Assembly: GCF_009828855.1 (NCBI RefSeq)
Contig: NZ_WUAG01000001.1
Span: 1,798,001 to 1,862,000, forward strand
From: Psychromonas sp. L1A2
Lineage (GTDB): Bacteria; Pseudomonadota; Gammaproteobacteria; Enterobacterales; Psychromonadaceae
DNA length: 64,000 nucleotides
Reading direction: 5' to 3'
The notes below the pieces were generated by a model. The model was given only the letters and a program-made list of their open reading frames with translations. It did no database searches and was not told where the DNA came from. Position numbers and translations under genes: made by a program. Position 1 is the first letter of the stretch. Each line of letters begins with the position of its first letter. Below, piece by piece: positions 56,743-64,000 of this stretch.

Positions 56743-59232
56743 ATGCAAAATAACCATGACCAATCTACAGCTTCTGATACGAAAAATACATCAGATAACA
56801 AACGTGATCCAAATAACGATTTAAAATCTATGCCTCTAGGGGACCTAAAGGAAAAATTAACATCGTCACCAGATGGCCTTCATCAGTCAGAAGCAGAAAA
56901 AAGGTTAGCGGAATACGGGCCAAATGAGCTAGAAGAAAAAAAGACCAATGCTTTTCTTAAATTCCTTTCGTATTTCTGGGGACCAATCCCATGGATGATA
57001 GAAGTTGCTGTGATCCTATCCGCTGTTGCTCAGCATTGGCCCGACTTTTTTATTATTCTCGTTCTACTGTTAGCTAATTCCGTCGTTGGGTTCTGGGAAG
57101 AGCATCAAGCCGGTAATGCCATTGCTGCACTAAAAGATAAACTGGCTACTAATGCGCATGTGAAACGTGATGGTAAGTGGACTGTGTCGGCTGCGCGCGA
57201 GTTGGTACCAGGCGACATCATTCGTCTTCGGTTTGGCGATATTGTGCCAGCAGATGCTCGGTTGCTTGATGAATCATCGGTGGAGGTTGATCAATCGGCT
57301 TTGACAGGTGAGTCACTTCCCGTATCACGTAAACAGGGCGATCCGATATTTTCAGGTTCAATCATAAGGCAAGGTAATACTGATGCATTAGTCTACGGTA
57401 CCGGCGCAAACACCTTCTTTGGAAAAACAGCTGAACTGATGAAAGAAGAGAAAACCACAAGTCATTTTCAGCGTGCTGTACTGAAGATTGGTAACTATCT
57501 GATTATTCTGGCTATCGTGCTGGTGGCTGTCATTATTGTCGTTTCTATTTTCCGTGGTGACCCCATCCTAACTACGTTGCAGTTTGCCTTAGTATTAACC
57601 GTGGCAGCGATTCCCGTTGCTATGCCGACGGTATTGTCTGTAACCATGGCTGTTGGAGCAAGATTACTCGCTAAAAAAGAGGCTATTGTAACGCGGTTGG
57701 CGGCTATTGAAGAGCTTGCGGGTGTTGATATTCTATGTTCCGACAAAACCGGGACACTGACACAAAACAATCTCACGCTTGGGGAACCGTTCTGCATAAA
57801 TGAGGTATCGGCTGATCAGTTGATTCTTTGTGCTGCGCTTGCCTCACGTGCTGAAGATGAAGACACTATCGATAAAGCCGTACTTGACGGTCTTGGAAAA
57901 GACCAAAAAATGGCTGATTGGGAAGTACTTCATTTTCAGCCGTTTGACCCCATAAATAAACGTACTGAAGCTACCGTAAAGAATAGCGATGGAAAGGAAT
58001 TGAAGACAACTAAGGGCGCTCCACAGGTGATTTTAAAGTTGTCAGCTAATGCAAAGGAAATCGAAGCAGAAGTTGATAAAGCTATTAATGAATTTGCATC
58101 TCGTGGTTTTCGGTCGCTAGGTGTTGCACGGACCAATGCAAATGATGCTTGGGAGTTTATCGGTGTTCTGCCTATGTTTGATCCACCTAGAGAAGAAGCT
58201 AAATCGACCATTGCCACTGCCAAAGAAATGGGTGTTCAGGTTAAAATGCTGACGGGTGATCAAGTTGCAATCGCCAAAGAAACGGCTGAAAAATTAGGAA
58301 TGGGAAGTAATATTCTCGATGCTAGTGGTTTTACTGATTCAAAACATCAAGAGTCAGATGCATTTGCAGAAACCATCGAAAATGCAGATGGGTTTGCGCA
58401 AGTATTCCCCGAACATAAGTACCACATTGTGGATGTCTTACAGCAACGAGGACATATTGTTGGAATGACTGGCGATGGTGTAAATGATGCGCCAGCATTG
58501 AAAAAATCTGATTGTGGTATTGCCGTATCTGATTCAACTGATGCAGCTCGCGCAGCGGCATCCATCGTACTTATGACACCTGGGCTTTCAGTGATTGTCG
58601 ATGCCATTAAAGAGAGTCGTAAGATATTTCAACGGATGAACAGTTACGCTATTTATAGAATAGCAGAGACACTGCGTGTGCTGTTGTTCATGACACTGGC
58701 GATTCTCGTTTTTGATTTTTATCCATTAACCGCTGTCATGATTGTGATGTTAGCGCTACTCAACGATGGTGCGATCCTATCTATTGCTTACGATAATGTA
58801 CGCTATCAAAACAAGCCCGAGATCTGGAATATGCGTTTGGTTATTGGTGTCGCAACGGTGCTTGGGGTGCTCGGTCCAATTGCTGCTTTTGGACTCTTTT
58901 ATCTTGGCGACAGTATCTTTCAACTTGATCACCCACACCTACAGACGCTGATGTACTTAATGTTATCTGTTGCAGGACATCTGACTATCTTTTTGACTAG
59001 GACGCGAGGACCGTTCTGGTCGATTCGTCCCGCAAACATTCTTTTATACGCAGTGATTGGCACACAAATTTTAGCGACATTGATTGCTGTGTTCGGGGTG
59101 TTCATGACGCCACTTGGTTGGGGTTGGGCGTTATTTGTTTGGGGCTATGCACTAGTTTGGTTCCTTGTGACTGACCGTGTGAAACTTTTGGCTTATCACA
59201 TATTAGATCCAGTAACTGAATCTGATAAATAA
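56743..59232 (+). CDS. plasma-membrane-type proton-efflux P-type ATPase (P3A)
   Basis: 829 residues from the ATG at 56743 (AAGGA nine bases before); the TTG at 56689 is not supported. Phosphorylated Asp334 in CSDKTGTLTQNNLTLG, actuator TGESLPVSR, nucleotide-domain KGAPQVI and the hinge MTGDGVNDAPALKKSDCGIAV. Overall sequence (YGPNELEEKKTN, WEEHQAG, IPVAMPTVLSVTMAVGARLL) is that of the H+-ATPases of plants and fungi and their bacterial relatives, rather than Ca or heavy-metal pumps. About ten membrane helices. Likely exports protons using ATP, perhaps for acid or energy stress. Confidence 0.9.
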   Translation: MQNNHDQSTASDTKNTSDNKRDPNNDLKSMPLGDLKEKLTSSPDGLHQSEAEKRLAEYGPNELEEKKTNAFLKFLSYFWGPIPWMIEVAVILSAVAQHWPDFFIILVLLLANSVVGFWEEHQAGNAIAALKDKLATNAHVKRDGKWTVSAARELVPGDIIRLRFGDIVPADARLLDESSVEVDQSALTGESLPVSRKQGDPIFSGSIIRQGNTDALVYGTGANTFFGKTAELMKEEKTTSHFQRAVLKIGNYLIILAIVLVAVIIVVSIFRGDPILTTLQFALVLTVAAIPVAMPTVLSVTMAVGARLLAKKEAIVTRLAAIEELAGVDILCSDKTGTLTQNNLTLGEPFCINEVSADQLILCAALASRAEDEDTIDKAVLDGLGKDQKMADWEVLHFQPFDPINKRTEATVKNSDGKELKTTKGAPQVILKLSANAKEIEAEVDKAINEFASRGFRSLGVARTNANDAWEFIGVLPMFDPPREEAKSTIATAKEMGVQVKMLTGDQVAIAKETAEKLGMGSNILDASGFTDSKHQESDAFAETIENADGFAQVFPEHKYHIVDVLQQRGHIVGMTGDGVNDAPALKKSDCGIAVSDSTDAARAAASIVLMTPGLSVIVDAIKESRKIFQRMNSYAIYRIAETLRVLLFMTLAILVFDFYPLTAVMIVMLALLNDGAILSIAYDNVRYQNKPEIWNMRLVIGVATVLGVLGPIAAFGLFYLGDSIFQLDHPHLQTLMYLMLSVAGHLTIFLTRTRGPFWSIRPANILLYAVIGTQILATLIAVFGVFMTPLGWGWALFVWGYALVWFLVTDRVKLLAYHILDPVTESDK

Positions 59233-59263
59233 CGTTAGTTTGTTCTGTTCCATTAATTTCGAT

Positions 59264-59295
59264 ATACAGGCGCATCTATTTAGATGCGCCTGTAT
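59264..59295. terminator. Long perfect hairpin after the proton ATPase
   Basis: ATACAGGCGCATCTA / TAGATGCGCCTGTAT with a two-base loop, 31 bases after the stop; no T-run. Confidence 0.6.
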
Positions 59296-59484
59296 AGGTG
59301 GAAATAGTAATTAAAATATAATTAATTTTATCAATAGGTTACTTAAAGTAATTACAAAATAAAAAGTGTTATGACAGATGTTTTGGTTTTCATTAATTGA
59401 TCGTTTTAGTTGGCGAACAATGAGGATTCCAGAAACAACAATAATCTTGCTGCAAGCAAAAAGTTTGGCGGAGTTTTGACGATG

Positions 59485-59503
59485 AATTGATCAAAATTGA
59501 TCA
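59485..59503 (+). promoter_or_regulatory. Possible operator upstream of the PTS gene
   Basis: AATTGATCA repeats at 59485 and 59495, one helical turn apart, forming a dyad-like TGATCA-AAAT-TGATCA. It lies about 150 bases before the PTS start. Otherwise 59296-59655 is A+T-rich. Confidence 0.3.
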
Positions 59504-59655
59504 TGTTTCACAATAGAACTAATAACATAGTTAGATCTCTATTATTTATCTTAGATCATGATGGCTATGCTCCAAGTAAGTTTAAATATCTAATATTAGA
59601 GATCTTATAATCCATTACGTTTCAACATTCTAATTACATAATGAGGAGCAACAAT

Positions 59656-61275
59656 ATGAAGGGTTTTTTTAGTAAGTTATCTCAAGCATTAATGTTGCCG
59701 ATAGCTTTATTACCTGCTGCGGGTATTATGCTGGGCATTGGTGGTAGTTTCACTAATGAAACGATGATCAACGCATACCAAATTGACATACTGCAAAATG
59801 GTACCTGGTTAAATAGTTTCTTGCAGATTATGACTGCAGCTGGTGGTATCGTTTTTGCCAATCTGCCCGTTATGTTTGCTTTGGCTATTGCCGTTGGCTT
59901 TGCTAAATCCGAGAAAGGAGCAGCAGCGATTGCGGCATTAATCTCATTTTTAGTCATGAATGTTGCTATTGCTAAAACATTGGTTGTGGGTGGTTTAGTT
60001 AAAGGAGGTGCCGTTGTTCTTTTTGGTAATGCATATGACGGTCTTTTAACCAGTACACTCGGTATTGATGGCACACTTAGTATGGGGGTCTTCGGTGGTA
60101 TTATTGCCGGTGCGCTGACTGTTGTACTACATAATAAATATCATGATGTCGTATTACCAGATTACCTTGGCTTCTTTGGTGGTGCTCGTTTTGTACCTAT
60201 CGTAAGTGCATTCTCAGCACTATTTTATGGTATTGTTTTAACGTTTATCTGGCCATTTATTGGTGCGGTATTCGGGTGGATTGGCGTTACCCTTGGTGAT
60301 ATGACTGCATCTGGAAATGGCTATATTGCTTCTTTCATTTTCGGGGTTATTGAACGTTCATTGATTCCGGCCGGACTTCACCACGTTTTCTATTTACCAC
60401 TATGGCAGACCGACATTGGTGGTACTGCTGAAATTGCAGGGAAAATGGTTCAAGGTACACAGAATATCTTCTTTGCATCACTAGGCAGTGGTGACTTCTC
60501 TCAATTCACTTCTACCAACTTTATGTCTGGTAAATTTCCATTTATGATGTTTGGTCTACCTGCAGCAGCTTATGCAATGTATACCTTAGCTGATGATGAA
60601 AATAAAAAAGCAGCTGGAGGAATACTCTTTTCAATCGCATTAACCGCATTTTTAACGGGTATTACAGAACCTATTGAATTTACATTCTTGTTCTTAGCAC
60701 CAGTTCTTTATTATGCTATTCATGTGCCGCTTGCCGGTCTTAGTTTTATGCTAATGGATATTTTGAACGTTAAAGTTGGGATGACTTTCAGTGGTGGTTT
60801 TATCGATTTCAGTCTATTTGGCATCCTGCCTGGGGTGACAGGTGCTGATAATAACTGGTTCTATATCCCGATTGTTGGTGTTTTTTATGCATTTATTTAC
60901 TTCTTTGCTTTCCGTTGGTTTATCGTTAAATTCGATATTAGAACCCCTGGTCGCAAAGGTAGTGACGTTGCTGTTATCTCTAAAAAAGATTTTAATGATT
61001 CAAAATCAAAATCTGGCGGAAGTGACACCGCAATGGCTGATGCTATGATTAACGCTCTGGGTGGTAAAGATAATGTGATCGATGTCGATGCTTGTATTAC
61101 ACGCCTGCGTATTACTGTGAAAGATGGTTCACTTGTAAAAGATAATCACTATTGGACAACCAAACTTGGCGCGAAAGGCTTAGTTAAAGTAGGTGATACA
61201 GGTATTCAAGTAGTCTATGGTGCACAAGCAGCTGGATATAAATCACAAATTAACGCTCGTTTAGGAAAGCAATGA
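59656..61275 (+). CDS. PTS transporter IIBC, glucose/maltose family
   Basis: 539 residues from the ATG at 59656; GAGGAG at 59643-59648 is the ribosome binding site, so an ATG at 59641 is excluded. N-terminal IIC transporter with about ten helices (LMLPIALLPAAGIMLGIGGS; GLHHVFYLPLW; GITEPIEFTFLFLAPVLY, the substrate-binding motif) and a C-terminal IIB domain with phosphorylated Cys480 in DACITRLRITVKD. The nearest familiar members are PtsG and MalX; the substrate is a glucose-type sugar but not fixed by sequence. No IIA domain is present, so it must use one encoded elsewhere. Overlaps the RDD gene. Confidence 0.9.
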   Translation: MKGFFSKLSQALMLPIALLPAAGIMLGIGGSFTNETMINAYQIDILQNGTWLNSFLQIMTAAGGIVFANLPVMFALAIAVGFAKSEKGAAAIAALISFLVMNVAIAKTLVVGGLVKGGAVVLFGNAYDGLLTSTLGIDGTLSMGVFGGIIAGALTVVLHNKYHDVVLPDYLGFFGGARFVPIVSAFSALFYGIVLTFIWPFIGAVFGWIGVTLGDMTASGNGYIASFIFGVIERSLIPAGLHHVFYLPLWQTDIGGTAEIAGKMVQGTQNIFFASLGSGDFSQFTSTNFMSGKFPFMMFGLPAAAYAMYTLADDENKKAAGGILFSIALTAFLTGITEPIEFTFLFLAPVLYYAIHVPLAGLSFMLMDILNVKVGMTFSGGFIDFSLFGILPGVTGADNNWFYIPIVGVFYAFIYFFAFRWFIVKFDIRTPGRKGSDVAVISKKDFNDSKSKSGGSDTAMADAMINALGGKDNVIDVDACITRLRITVKDGSLVKDNHYWTTKLGAKGLVKVGDTGIQVVYGAQAAGYKSQINARLGKQ

Positions 61276-61739
61276 ATATTGGTTTCAAATACCGCAGGGT
61301 AGGCTCATTTATGATTGATTTAGCGATCGTCAGAATGTTTGCTCAAGTTGGCATCGATATTTATTTAGGTGTTGTCGCTTATTTGAGTAAAGGGGCTGGA
61401 TTGTCTCTTTCCCCTGAAAGCTGGACGGTATTACCAATATTATTGCTATTGTCTGTAGTTTCGTTATTGGTGTTTATTGGCATTTATGTTGGTTATCATT
61501 GGGTCTGTTATAAACTATTGGGGAATTCATTATCAAGGTATTTTCTCCATTTGAAAGTGGTTTCTACCGATAGCAGGGAGATGACTAGTCGTCGTTATTT
61601 GAAAAGAGAACTTGAAAAAATCGTCTTGTGCATTGCGACTGTTGGAGTCTATATGTTTTACAGCGGTGCACAGTTCGTCGCATTTGGGTATCTTCCTTAT
61701 CATGATAAACGTAATAAGACTAAAGTTGTTGGTACCTAA
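61272..61739 (+). CDS. RDD-family membrane protein
   Basis: 155 residues beginning at the ATGA overlap with the PTS stop, so translationally coupled. FKYRRVGSFMIDLAIVRM contains the R and D residues that name the RDD family, with three or four hydrophobic stretches (IGFKY; LPILLLLSVVSLLVFIGIYV; IVLCIATVGVYMFY). RDD proteins are small membrane proteins of unclear function, some linked to ion exchange. The coupling suggests help with the PTS permease, which is inference. Confidence 0.8.
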   Translation: MNIGFKYRRVGSFMIDLAIVRMFAQVGIDIYLGVVAYLSKGAGLSLSPESWTVLPILLLLSVVSLLVFIGIYVGYHWVCYKLLGNSLSRYFLHLKVVSTDSREMTSRRYLKRELEKIVLCIATVGVYMFYSGAQFVAFGYLPYHDKRNKTKVVGT

Positions 61740-61787
61740 TCCGCTCGGTTAATATTCTGCTAACAAATAAAACTCTCTATTTTTTGT

Positions 61788-61822
61788 AATACCGTTCACT
61801 TAGGTGATCGGTATTGCTTTTT
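61788..61822 (+). terminator. Terminator after the RDD gene
   Basis: AATACCGTTCAC / GTGATCGGTATT stem, then GCTTTTT. Confidence 0.8.
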
Positions 61823-61839
61823 AACTAAATACTGATTTC

Positions 61840-61902
61840 AATCATTAATCATTAATCATTAATCATTAATCATTAATCATTAATCATTAATCATTAATCA
61901 TC
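61840..61902. repeat. Heptamer repeat (AATCATT)8-9
   Basis: Eight perfect AATCATT units from 61840, then AATCATC. Period exactly 7. The surrounding 61903-62203 has no gene. Confidence 0.95.
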
Positions 61903-62203
61903 AATCAGGTTTTAGATTGAGATCATAAGTGTATACTCATTTCTGGATAAGCAAAGCGATACAACACCGCTATTTCTGAGGATTTCTGCGTTAAATTATC
62001 TCTCAATAACCCGTTATTGCTTCAATAATTCCCCTTGAACTACACAAAACTAACGGCACTGTATAGTAAAAAGTATAACCTTATTACTTTAAAGGTAATT
62101 CCGCTTTCATTAACCAGATTGAGGTTATTTAATTATTGATAAGAGGCGAAGTAGGGCCTTTATCGTTATTATTTGAACGTTAAATTAGTTTGACCATATC
62201 GAC

Positions 62204-62341
62204 ATGGCTTCAATTATAAATAACAAAAATAGTAACGACGAGTACCATTATGCAAAGCTATTTGAAAATGCAGTATTAACTGTCACTGTTGATGATGGAA
62301 AGAGTTTGCTTACCGCGTTTAATATTTTGCATAAGATTTAA
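62204..62341 (+). CDS. possible 45-residue small protein or gene fragment
   Basis: An ATG-initiated frame MASIINNKNSNDEYHYAKLF with ENAVLTVTVDDGKSLLTAFN and a stop at 62341. Composition looks protein-like, but there is no good ribosome binding site and no family is recognised. It could be a decayed fragment. Confidence 0.25.
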   Translation: MASIINNKNSNDEYHYAKLFENAVLTVTVDDGKSLLTAFNILHKI

Positions 62342-62517
62342 GAAGTGAAGTGCTTATTGACGAGGGCTTATACTTTGTTGAGAATATCCCCTCTACGCAA
62401 ATAGAGAGGATTTTAAATAACAGCAATGATTAGGGAAGCATTTAATTACTTGTTGCCTCGACAGCTCATTACTTTTTTAAATCAATCTGACTGCTATTTC
62501 TCTATTTATCAATTTAT

Positions 62518-63102
62518 CTATTTACCTACTAACTTTTTCAATAAACTGCTAATAATCGACATAAAACTGACTGTTTCAGCATCTGCTGAACTAGCAGCGC
62601 TTTCTGCTTTAATTACTTCTTTGTTCTCTGGAATTGCACGGATCATATCTGTTAAGCTTTCTTGTTCGAAAATGAATCCGTCACTTTCGCCTTCCTGTGA
62701 TTCATATTTATCGATTAACAAATCAAGTAGATTAATGATAGTACTGGGTTTATTGTGTGAGCCTATATTATCAAAGACCGCGCCATCACCTAATTCGACG
62801 ATTCTACGGCGAGGACGGAATTGGCTTTTACGTTCACTTAATTCTTTCCATGTTAGTTTATTAACCGTGGTTTCAATTTTATGATCGTTTTTCCAATAAA
62901 GCGCATCACGACCGATGATTAAACCTCTGTGGAATTGGGTAAAAGAAGTTCGCATTGCCGCTAATACATATTCATCATCGGGTATGTCTAGCACAGCACG
63001 TGCATAATGCTCGATTTCACGCGGTACAAGAGGGTTCATGTTAAAGTTATTTTCCCCATGGTAATACGTTAGGATCTTAATTACCTCATCCAGCATATTC
63101 AT
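62518..63102 (-). CDS. unknown 194-residue protein
   Basis: A real gene: AAGGAG lies seven bases before the ATG. Residues about 50-110 (MRTSFTQFHRGLIIGRDALYWKN, NKLTWKELSE, ELGDGAVFDN) resemble the bacterial PH-like modules found in small regulatory proteins, and a C-terminal Ser/Ala-rich tail ends in a hydrophobic/basic FMSIISSLLKKLVGK. No signal peptide. It is not recognised as a characterised family. Confidence 0.65.
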   Translation of the reverse strand: MNMLDEVIKILTYYHGENNFNMNPLVPREIEHYARAVLDIPDDEYVLAAMRTSFTQFHRGLIIGRDALYWKNDHKIETTVNKLTWKELSERKSQFRPRRRIVELGDGAVFDNIGSHNKPSTIINLLDLLIDKYESQEGESDGFIFEQESLTDMIRAIPENKEVIKAESAASSADAETVSFMSIISSLLKKLVGK

Positions 63103-63379
63103 TTGTAACTCCTTGATAAAATTAAGGTGCTTATCTTACATAGATTTATTTATTATAAATAGGCTTAAAGCACTATGCTCGTCTCGTTTTGAGCTTTTGC
63201 ATAAGGGTTTATGTGTCTCTAAATCAAAGTTTAGTTTGATTTGGTACCAATCAACACATACACATATTAAACAGACTAAATAAATATGACTTATTTAAAG
63301 CAGTTATGTTGATTACGACAGCCTCCTATTTTTGTTCGCTATCATAGTATAGAATTCACTTTGTAATTTTTATTTATTC

Positions 63380-63475
63380 ATACCAATCGCATTCATTAAC
63401 TGATCTATTTTACAGGTTAAAATAAGTTATTTCTTCTGCTTAACATTCAGGTCACTTATTAAATGTAATTGGTAT
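63380..63475. repeat. MITE-like element M4 (short form)
   Basis: ATACCAATCGCATTCATTAA start, AAAATAAGTTATTTCTTC interior and ACTTATTAAATGTAATTGG plus TAT end; 96 bp. The rest of 63103-63543 shows nothing. Confidence 0.75.
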
Positions 63476-63543
63476 AAGTATTTAAAAACCATCAATTCAA
63501 TATTCGAGACTACTTCTTACCTCTTTCTAAAATGATATAAAAA

Positions 63544-64000
63544 ATGACTCAAACAATTATAGCAACGCATAACGGTAATTTTCATGCTGATGATGTATTT
63601 AGCATCGCGGCACTTAAAAACATATTTCCTTCTATTAAACTAATACGTACGCGTGATTTAGAGGTTATCAATAAAGCGGATCTTGTAATCGATGTTGGCG
63701 GAATATATGACGCTGATGCAGGACGTTTTGATCATCATCAACGTGGCGGAGCGGGTCAGCGTGAAAATGGTATTCCGTATTCATCATTCGGCCTTATTTG
63801 GCAGAAATATGGTGTCGAGATCTGTGAAGGAAACGAAGAGGTCGCTAAATCTATTGATTCAGGTTTAGTGTCTACGATCGATGCGATTGACTGTGGACAT
63901 GTAGAAGGTGTTGCTCAAGGTATCAGTCTTAGCCAAACTATTTCAATGTTTAATCCTACATGGCAAGAAGATAGTCATTTCGATACTTGCTTTGATGAAG
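63544..64000 (+). CDS. MYG1 family protein (UPF0160), 3' partial
   Basis: Runs off the window end. MTQTIIATHNGNFHADDVFS is the MYG1 signature (HNG-FHADDV), followed by DLVIDVGGIYDADAG and RFDHHQRGG, the DHH-like metal-binding motifs, then YSSFGLIWQKYG and DAIDCG. MYG1 proteins are predicted metal-dependent phosphoesterases; the eukaryotic form is a 3'-5' RNA exonuclease. The visible 152 residues are about half the usual length. Confidence 0.93.
   Translation, partial: MTQTIIATHNGNFHADDVFSIAALKNIFPSIKLIRTRDLEVINKADLVIDVGGIYDADAGRFDHHQRGGAGQRENGIPYSSFGLIWQKYGVEICEGNEEVAKSIDSGLVSTIDAIDCGHVEGVAQGISLSQTISMFNPTWQEDSHFDTCFDE

Noticed and set aside
62426-62884. Plus-strand ORF antisense to the 194-residue gene
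   Set aside because: It overlaps the minus-strand gene, which has AAGGAG and a sensible protein; the plus-strand translation is a shadow.

Overview
The window looks like a chromosomal segment of a low-GC marine gammaproteobacterium, most likely Psychromonas or a close relative. This is inferred from the A+T-rich genes, the ytjB/serB/PilZ gene order shared with Vibrio-type genomes, a regulator pair resembling the marine proteobacterial dedicated sortase system, and glucosylglycerate osmolyte genes. No rRNA, complete insertion sequence, prophage or CRISPR array was seen.

Layout. 1-9 kb holds a partial yjjJ (HipA family), tRNA-Val, ytjB/serB, a large double-PilZ protein, yaiL, a CBS protein, aat and an HExxH protein. 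9.2-20.4 kb is a complete TCA block: gltA diverges from sdhCDAB-sucABCD, with a good ArcA-box candidate in front of sdhC. 20.4-22.3 kb is a repeat tract: tandem copies of the sucD 3' end plus terminator, one of which is split by an array of palindromic elements and a 56-bp tandem repeat. 22.7-28.9 kb carries a PEP-CTERM protein, a secreted protein, rlmG, a GH18-like lipoprotein lacking its catalytic glutamate, a PhnA-type protein and pyrC. 29.1-29.8 kb is a second copy of the palindromic-element array. 29.8-35.6 kb has a HemF-like paralogue and a PdsS/PdsR/PdsO-like trio without an adjacent sortase. 36-40 kb is a glucosylglycerate synthesis and phosphorolysis cluster. 41.3-42.9 kb is a tRNA operon (Pro-Arg-His-Leu-Pro) flanked by decayed tRNA-Pro copies upstream and tandem tRNA-3'-end/terminator repeats downstream.

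43-53.6 kb is accessory DNA: a vWA lipoprotein, MITE-like elements, a hipB gene with a broken hipA, then a run of nuclease-like genes (methyltransferase-HNH fusion, NERD plus zinc ribbons, a small unknown, membrane NERD plus zinc finger, and an HNH endonuclease with an internal stop). This run has the look of a small, partly decayed defence island. 53.9-64 kb returns to metabolic genes: PRC-barrel protein, acetoin-reductase-like SDR, P-type proton ATPase, PTS IIBC with an RDD protein, an unknown protein and a partial MYG1-family gene.

The unifying oddity is repeat growth at gene 3' ends. It occurs behind sucD, behind the last tRNA-Pro, and as short 7-, 16- and 39-bp repeats next to several other genes. 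Copies of two or three MITE-like families are also scattered through the intergenic spaces.
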